Below, piece after piece: positions 5,648-7,490 of a stretch of 7,490 nt of DNA (the stretch's first letter is position 1; the number at the start of each line of letters is the position of its first letter). Both the position numbers and the translations under genes were made by a program. Source of the DNA: JBBRLA01 sp038231615 (GTDB taxonomy: Bacteria > Myxococcota_A > Polyangia > Palsa-1104 > JAEUJZ01). Where the stretch lies: contig JBBRLA010000430.1 in assembly GCA_038231615.1 (NCBI GenBank), positions 1-7,490 on the forward strand, given 5' to 3'. The notes beneath the pieces are model-generated. The model was not told where the DNA came from. It did no database searches and saw only the letters and a program-made list of their open reading frames with translations.

Positions 5648-6908
5648 ATGTCCATGCCGAACAACTGCCCATGCCGGCTCTGCCGGCAGCACCCTGGACA
5701 TGCCGAGCAAGCTCGTCATCAACAGTTCCGTGATCTGCTGCGGTGCCTGAATGAGCGACAACGTCGCTGGGTAGCCGCCTTGGAGGCGAATCGACTGGGA
5801 CATGGTGGAATCCGCCTGGTTGCCCAGTTCTCAGAGCTGGACGAAAAGACCATTCGGCGGGGGCGCGACGAGTTGGCCCGCGGTCTTGGCCCTCAGTCTG
5901 CCGACCGGGCCCGGCGGGCAGGAGCAGGTAGGCCGCCCAGCGAGGCGCAATCCCCCCCTGAGCCTCCAGTACCTCATGTTCTTGGTGGACTCCGAGTTGG
6001 CCGGCGATCCTTGCAGCGAGCTGCAGTGGGTTCGCCGCAGTCTGCGCAAACTCCAGCATGCCATGCAGAGTTGCGGTCTGGAGTTGGCGCCCAACACGAT
6101 CGAGCGTGTCCTGCACGCCCATGGCGTTCGGTCCAAAGGCAATGTCAAGCATCTGATGCCTCAGCCCCATCCGGATCGGGACCGTCAGTTTCGGCACATC
6201 CAGGTGGTCCGCCGTCGGTTTGAGCAGGCAGGCAGGCCCATCATCAGCGTCGATACCAAGAAGAAAGAGCTGATCGGCCTGTTCAAAAACAGAGGCCAGA
6301 TCTGGACGGACAAGCCTGCTGAGGTCTACACGTATGACTTCCCTAGTGATGCGATTGCCAAGGCGGTCCCCTACGGGGTCTACGACATCCAGGCCAACCG
6401 AGGAGCGATCTACGTCGGTTTGGATGGGGACACGCCCGATTTCGCCGTGGACGCCATCGTATGCTGGTGGCGCGAGCAGGGCCGCCGTTGTTATCCGAGT
6501 GCATCGCGACTGCTCATCCTCGCTGATGGAGGTGGGAGCAATGGCTACCGTGCGGGCCGCTGGAAGACGCAGCTTCAGCGTCAATTGGTCGACGCGTTCG
6601 GCTTGACCGTGACGATCTGCCACTATCCGCCTGGGGCAGCCAAGTGGAACCGCATCGAGCACGGCCTGTTCAGTCAGATCAGCCAGACGTGGGCGGGATT
6701 ACCATTGACGTCTGTGGACGTGATGCTCTCGGCCATCCGGTGCACTACGACAGGCACCGGCCTGCGTGTGACTGCCACGCTGATGCCAGGCTCATACCCG
6801 CGCAAGCTCAAGGCATCGGCGAAAGAACTAGCGAGTCTGCGTATCAAGCGCCACAAGGTCTGCCCGCAGTGGAACTACATCCTTGCTCCCCGAAAACCAG
6901 GGAAGTAA
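5648..6908 (+). CDS. ISAzo13-family DDE transposase with a +1 frame break at a C7 run
   Basis: This transposase would catalyse excision and insertion of its element. Reading starts at ATG 5648 in one frame to residue 103 (5956) and continues one base later in the next frame from 5958 to TAA 6906-6908, giving a composite of 419 residues, a normal length for the family. A CxCxxCxxH motif lies at 7-15, a helix-turn-helix-like region with 'GHGGIRLVAQFSELDEKTIRRG' (first half 51-60) at about 36-80, and the linker 'GRPPSEA' at 94-100. The catalytic DDE triad is D202 in 'ISVDTKKKELIG', D293 in 'ILADGGGSNGYR' and E337 in 'KWNRIEHGLFS'. The frame change falls in the seven C residues at 5952-5958; skipping a single C restores one continuous reading that matches the family across the join. 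This may be a pseudogene, a sequencing error or programmed recoding. Apart from this break no residue seems to be missing. Confidence 0.85.
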
Positions 6909-6923
6909 TTTTTGAACAAATCC
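6900..6923 (-). repeat. Right terminal inverted repeat of the first insertion sequence
   Basis: This is the inverse of 5591-5614 with one mismatch (A at 6915 on the plus strand). It overlaps the last bases of the transposase gene, including its stop codon, so the gene runs right to the end of the element. Confidence 0.85.
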
Positions 6924-6926
6924 TTA
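6924..6926. repeat. TTA target-site duplication, right copy
   Basis: TTA follows the right inverted repeat directly and matches the three bases before the left one. Confidence 0.6.
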
Positions 6927-6931
6927 GGTAA

Positions 6932-6953
6932 GGGCGTGTAAAAAAACAACTTC
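6932..6953 (+). repeat. Putative left terminal inverted repeat of the second insertion sequence
   Basis: The 22 bp starting GGGCGTGTAAAAAAAC align without gaps to the left end of the first element at 15 of 22 positions: GG at the start, TGT at positions 6-8, an A-run, and ACTTC at the end. The partner repeat lies beyond the window, so this boundary is an inference from similarity and position. Confidence 0.5.
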
Positions 6954-7027
6954 GGCGTTTCACTTGGTGGTAAGAAGCAAGAGAGAATGGCTTGCTGACA
7001 TTTTACCCTTGTCGACTCACCGACGCT

Positions 7028-7489
7028 ATGCCCAGAAAAGACTCGACTCTCGTACACGACTGCAACTGCCCCGAGTGCCAGGCACACCCTCGGGGGAGGA
7101 CGGCTCGCCTTCATGGGCGCATAAACCGGCTCATCGCCTCACTGGATGAGAAACACCGACGGCAGTTCGTAGGCCTGTGGGCCTCACAACTTGGCCATGG
7201 CGGCATTGCGGCTAATGGCGGATGTCACGGGGCTTGATCGGAACACCATCGCGCGCGGTCAGCGAGAGTTGAACATCGCCGACCCCTCTCCCAGGCGCAT
7301 TCGTGCCCCTGGTGGGGGGCGGCCACGCCTGGAAAAAAAAGACCAGACCTGCGGATGACCCTGTCCGACGTGATGAAGGACACCACAGCCGGCGACCCCA
7401 TCTCCGGCCTGAAGTGGTCACGCAAGGCGCTCCGCAAGATTTCGCTGCTCCTGCGCTTTCGACGCTGCCGCATCAGCGCCCCAACGGTC
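7028..7489 (+). pseudogene. ISAzo13-family transposase, N-terminal part, with two frame breaks (3' end outside window)
   Basis: ATG 7028 opens a frame encoding a CxCxxCxxH motif at residues 12-20 ('CNCPECQAH') and a helix-turn-helix-like region up to 'LGHGGI' (7207). One extra G at 7208 shifts the frame; omitting it gives 'GHGGIRLMADVTGLDRNTIARG', matching the same region of the first transposase. That second frame runs through 'GGGRPRLEKK' into an A8 run (7333-7340), where a -1 shift is needed to continue as 'RPDLRMTLSDVMKDTTAGDP' and then 'SGLKWSRKALRKIS' to the end of the window. The catalytic DDE core is not reached. With an isolated one-base insertion outside any homopolymer, this copy is probably decayed, although the A8 step alone resembles a -1 recoding site. 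Confidence 0.75.
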
Positions 7490-7490
7490 A

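Larger units (their letters stand above)
5591..6923 (+). mobile_element. Complete ISAzo13-family insertion sequence (1333 bp)
   Basis: The element is bounded by 24-bp terminal inverted repeats (one mismatch) that start with GG, flanked by a TTA direct repeat, and carries a single transposase gene filling almost all of it (5648-6908). Length, end sequence and transposase type fit the ISAzo13 family (Rhodopirellula-type DDE transposases). It is inserted 5 bp to the left of the left end of a second, different ISAzo13-type element in the same orientation, next to the truncated gene remnant. The transposase reading frame is broken once, so the copy is either inactive or expressed by recoding. Confidence 0.85.
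6932..7490 (+). mobile_element. Second ISAzo13-family insertion sequence, left part (cut by window end)
   Basis: A second transposase gene of the same family but clearly different sequence starts at 7028, preceded by a terminus resembling that of the first element. Only the first ~560 bp are in the window. The two elements are direct tandem neighbours separated by 8 bp (TTAGGTAA, of which TTA is the target duplication of the first). The host gene remnant to the left thus abuts a mobile-element cluster. Confidence 0.7.

Noticed and set aside
5189..6223. A continuous 344-codon plus-strand frame reading into the transposase from the left flank
   Set aside because: Only its middle (from ATG 5648 to the C7 run) matches the transposase. 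The part before 5591 lies outside the element, and the part after 5958 is out of frame with the DDE domain.
4932..6662. A 576-codon minus-strand open frame through the secreted-protein gene, the remnant and the transposase
   Set aside because: It is antisense to a clear DDE transposase and runs across the element boundary. In the remnant region a different minus-strand frame has the better protein character.

Overview
The window looks like chromosomal or metagenomic DNA from a GC-rich bacterium. A Myxococcota (Polyangia-like) origin is my best guess. It rests on the very high GC and GC3 of the first 2.9 kb and on three adjacent genes for exported surface-type proteins. It also rests on a lipoprotein whose N-terminus carries a 'PPDL..RPDL' proline/aspartate linker of the sort common in myxobacterial lipoproteins. 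This is inference; no rRNA or other marker gene is present.

Layout. (1) 1-2857, plus strand: an operon-like run made of the 3' end of a kelch-repeat-like gene, a small outer-membrane beta-barrel protein with a signal peptide (410-1090), and, 3 bp later, a large lipoprotein beta-propeller with a canonical EF-hand-type loop (1094-2857). All three are predicted to be exported, so they may form a cell-surface assembly of unknown function. (2) 2948-4156, minus strand: a glycoside hydrolase family 26-type enzyme with both catalytic glutamates in place, in visibly less GC-rich DNA. It converges on the propeller gene. (3) 4157-4639: a 483-bp non-coding, AT-richer region. It has a perfect 13-bp palindrome on the GH26 side, a cluster of dyads in the middle, and a near-consensus sigma-54 (-24/-12) promoter facing right. 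(4) 4640-5167, plus strand: a small secreted, intrinsically disordered Ala/Gly/Pro/Ser-rich protein of unknown function, apparently transcribed from that sigma-54 promoter. (5) 5186-5211: a terminator-like hairpin between convergent genes. (6) 5234-5587, minus strand: a 117-residue C-terminal gene remnant with no start codon. It ends exactly where the mobile DNA begins. (7) 5588-7490: two different ISAzo13-family insertion sequences in direct orientation, 8 bp apart. The first is complete (5591-6923; 24-bp terminal inverted repeats with one mismatch; TTA target duplication). The second is cut by the window edge.

The most unusual signal is in the two transposases. Both lose the reading frame at the same place in the protein, the linker between the N-terminal DNA-binding part and the DDE catalytic part, and both do so at or beside a homopolymer (C7 in the first, A8 in the second). 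Both also share a CxCxxCxxH motif near the N-terminus. Either the family uses recoding there, or homopolymer indels (biological or sequencing) hit both copies. The sigma-54 promoter driving the disordered secreted protein is the second point of interest. I found no CRISPR array, tRNA, rRNA or defence system.
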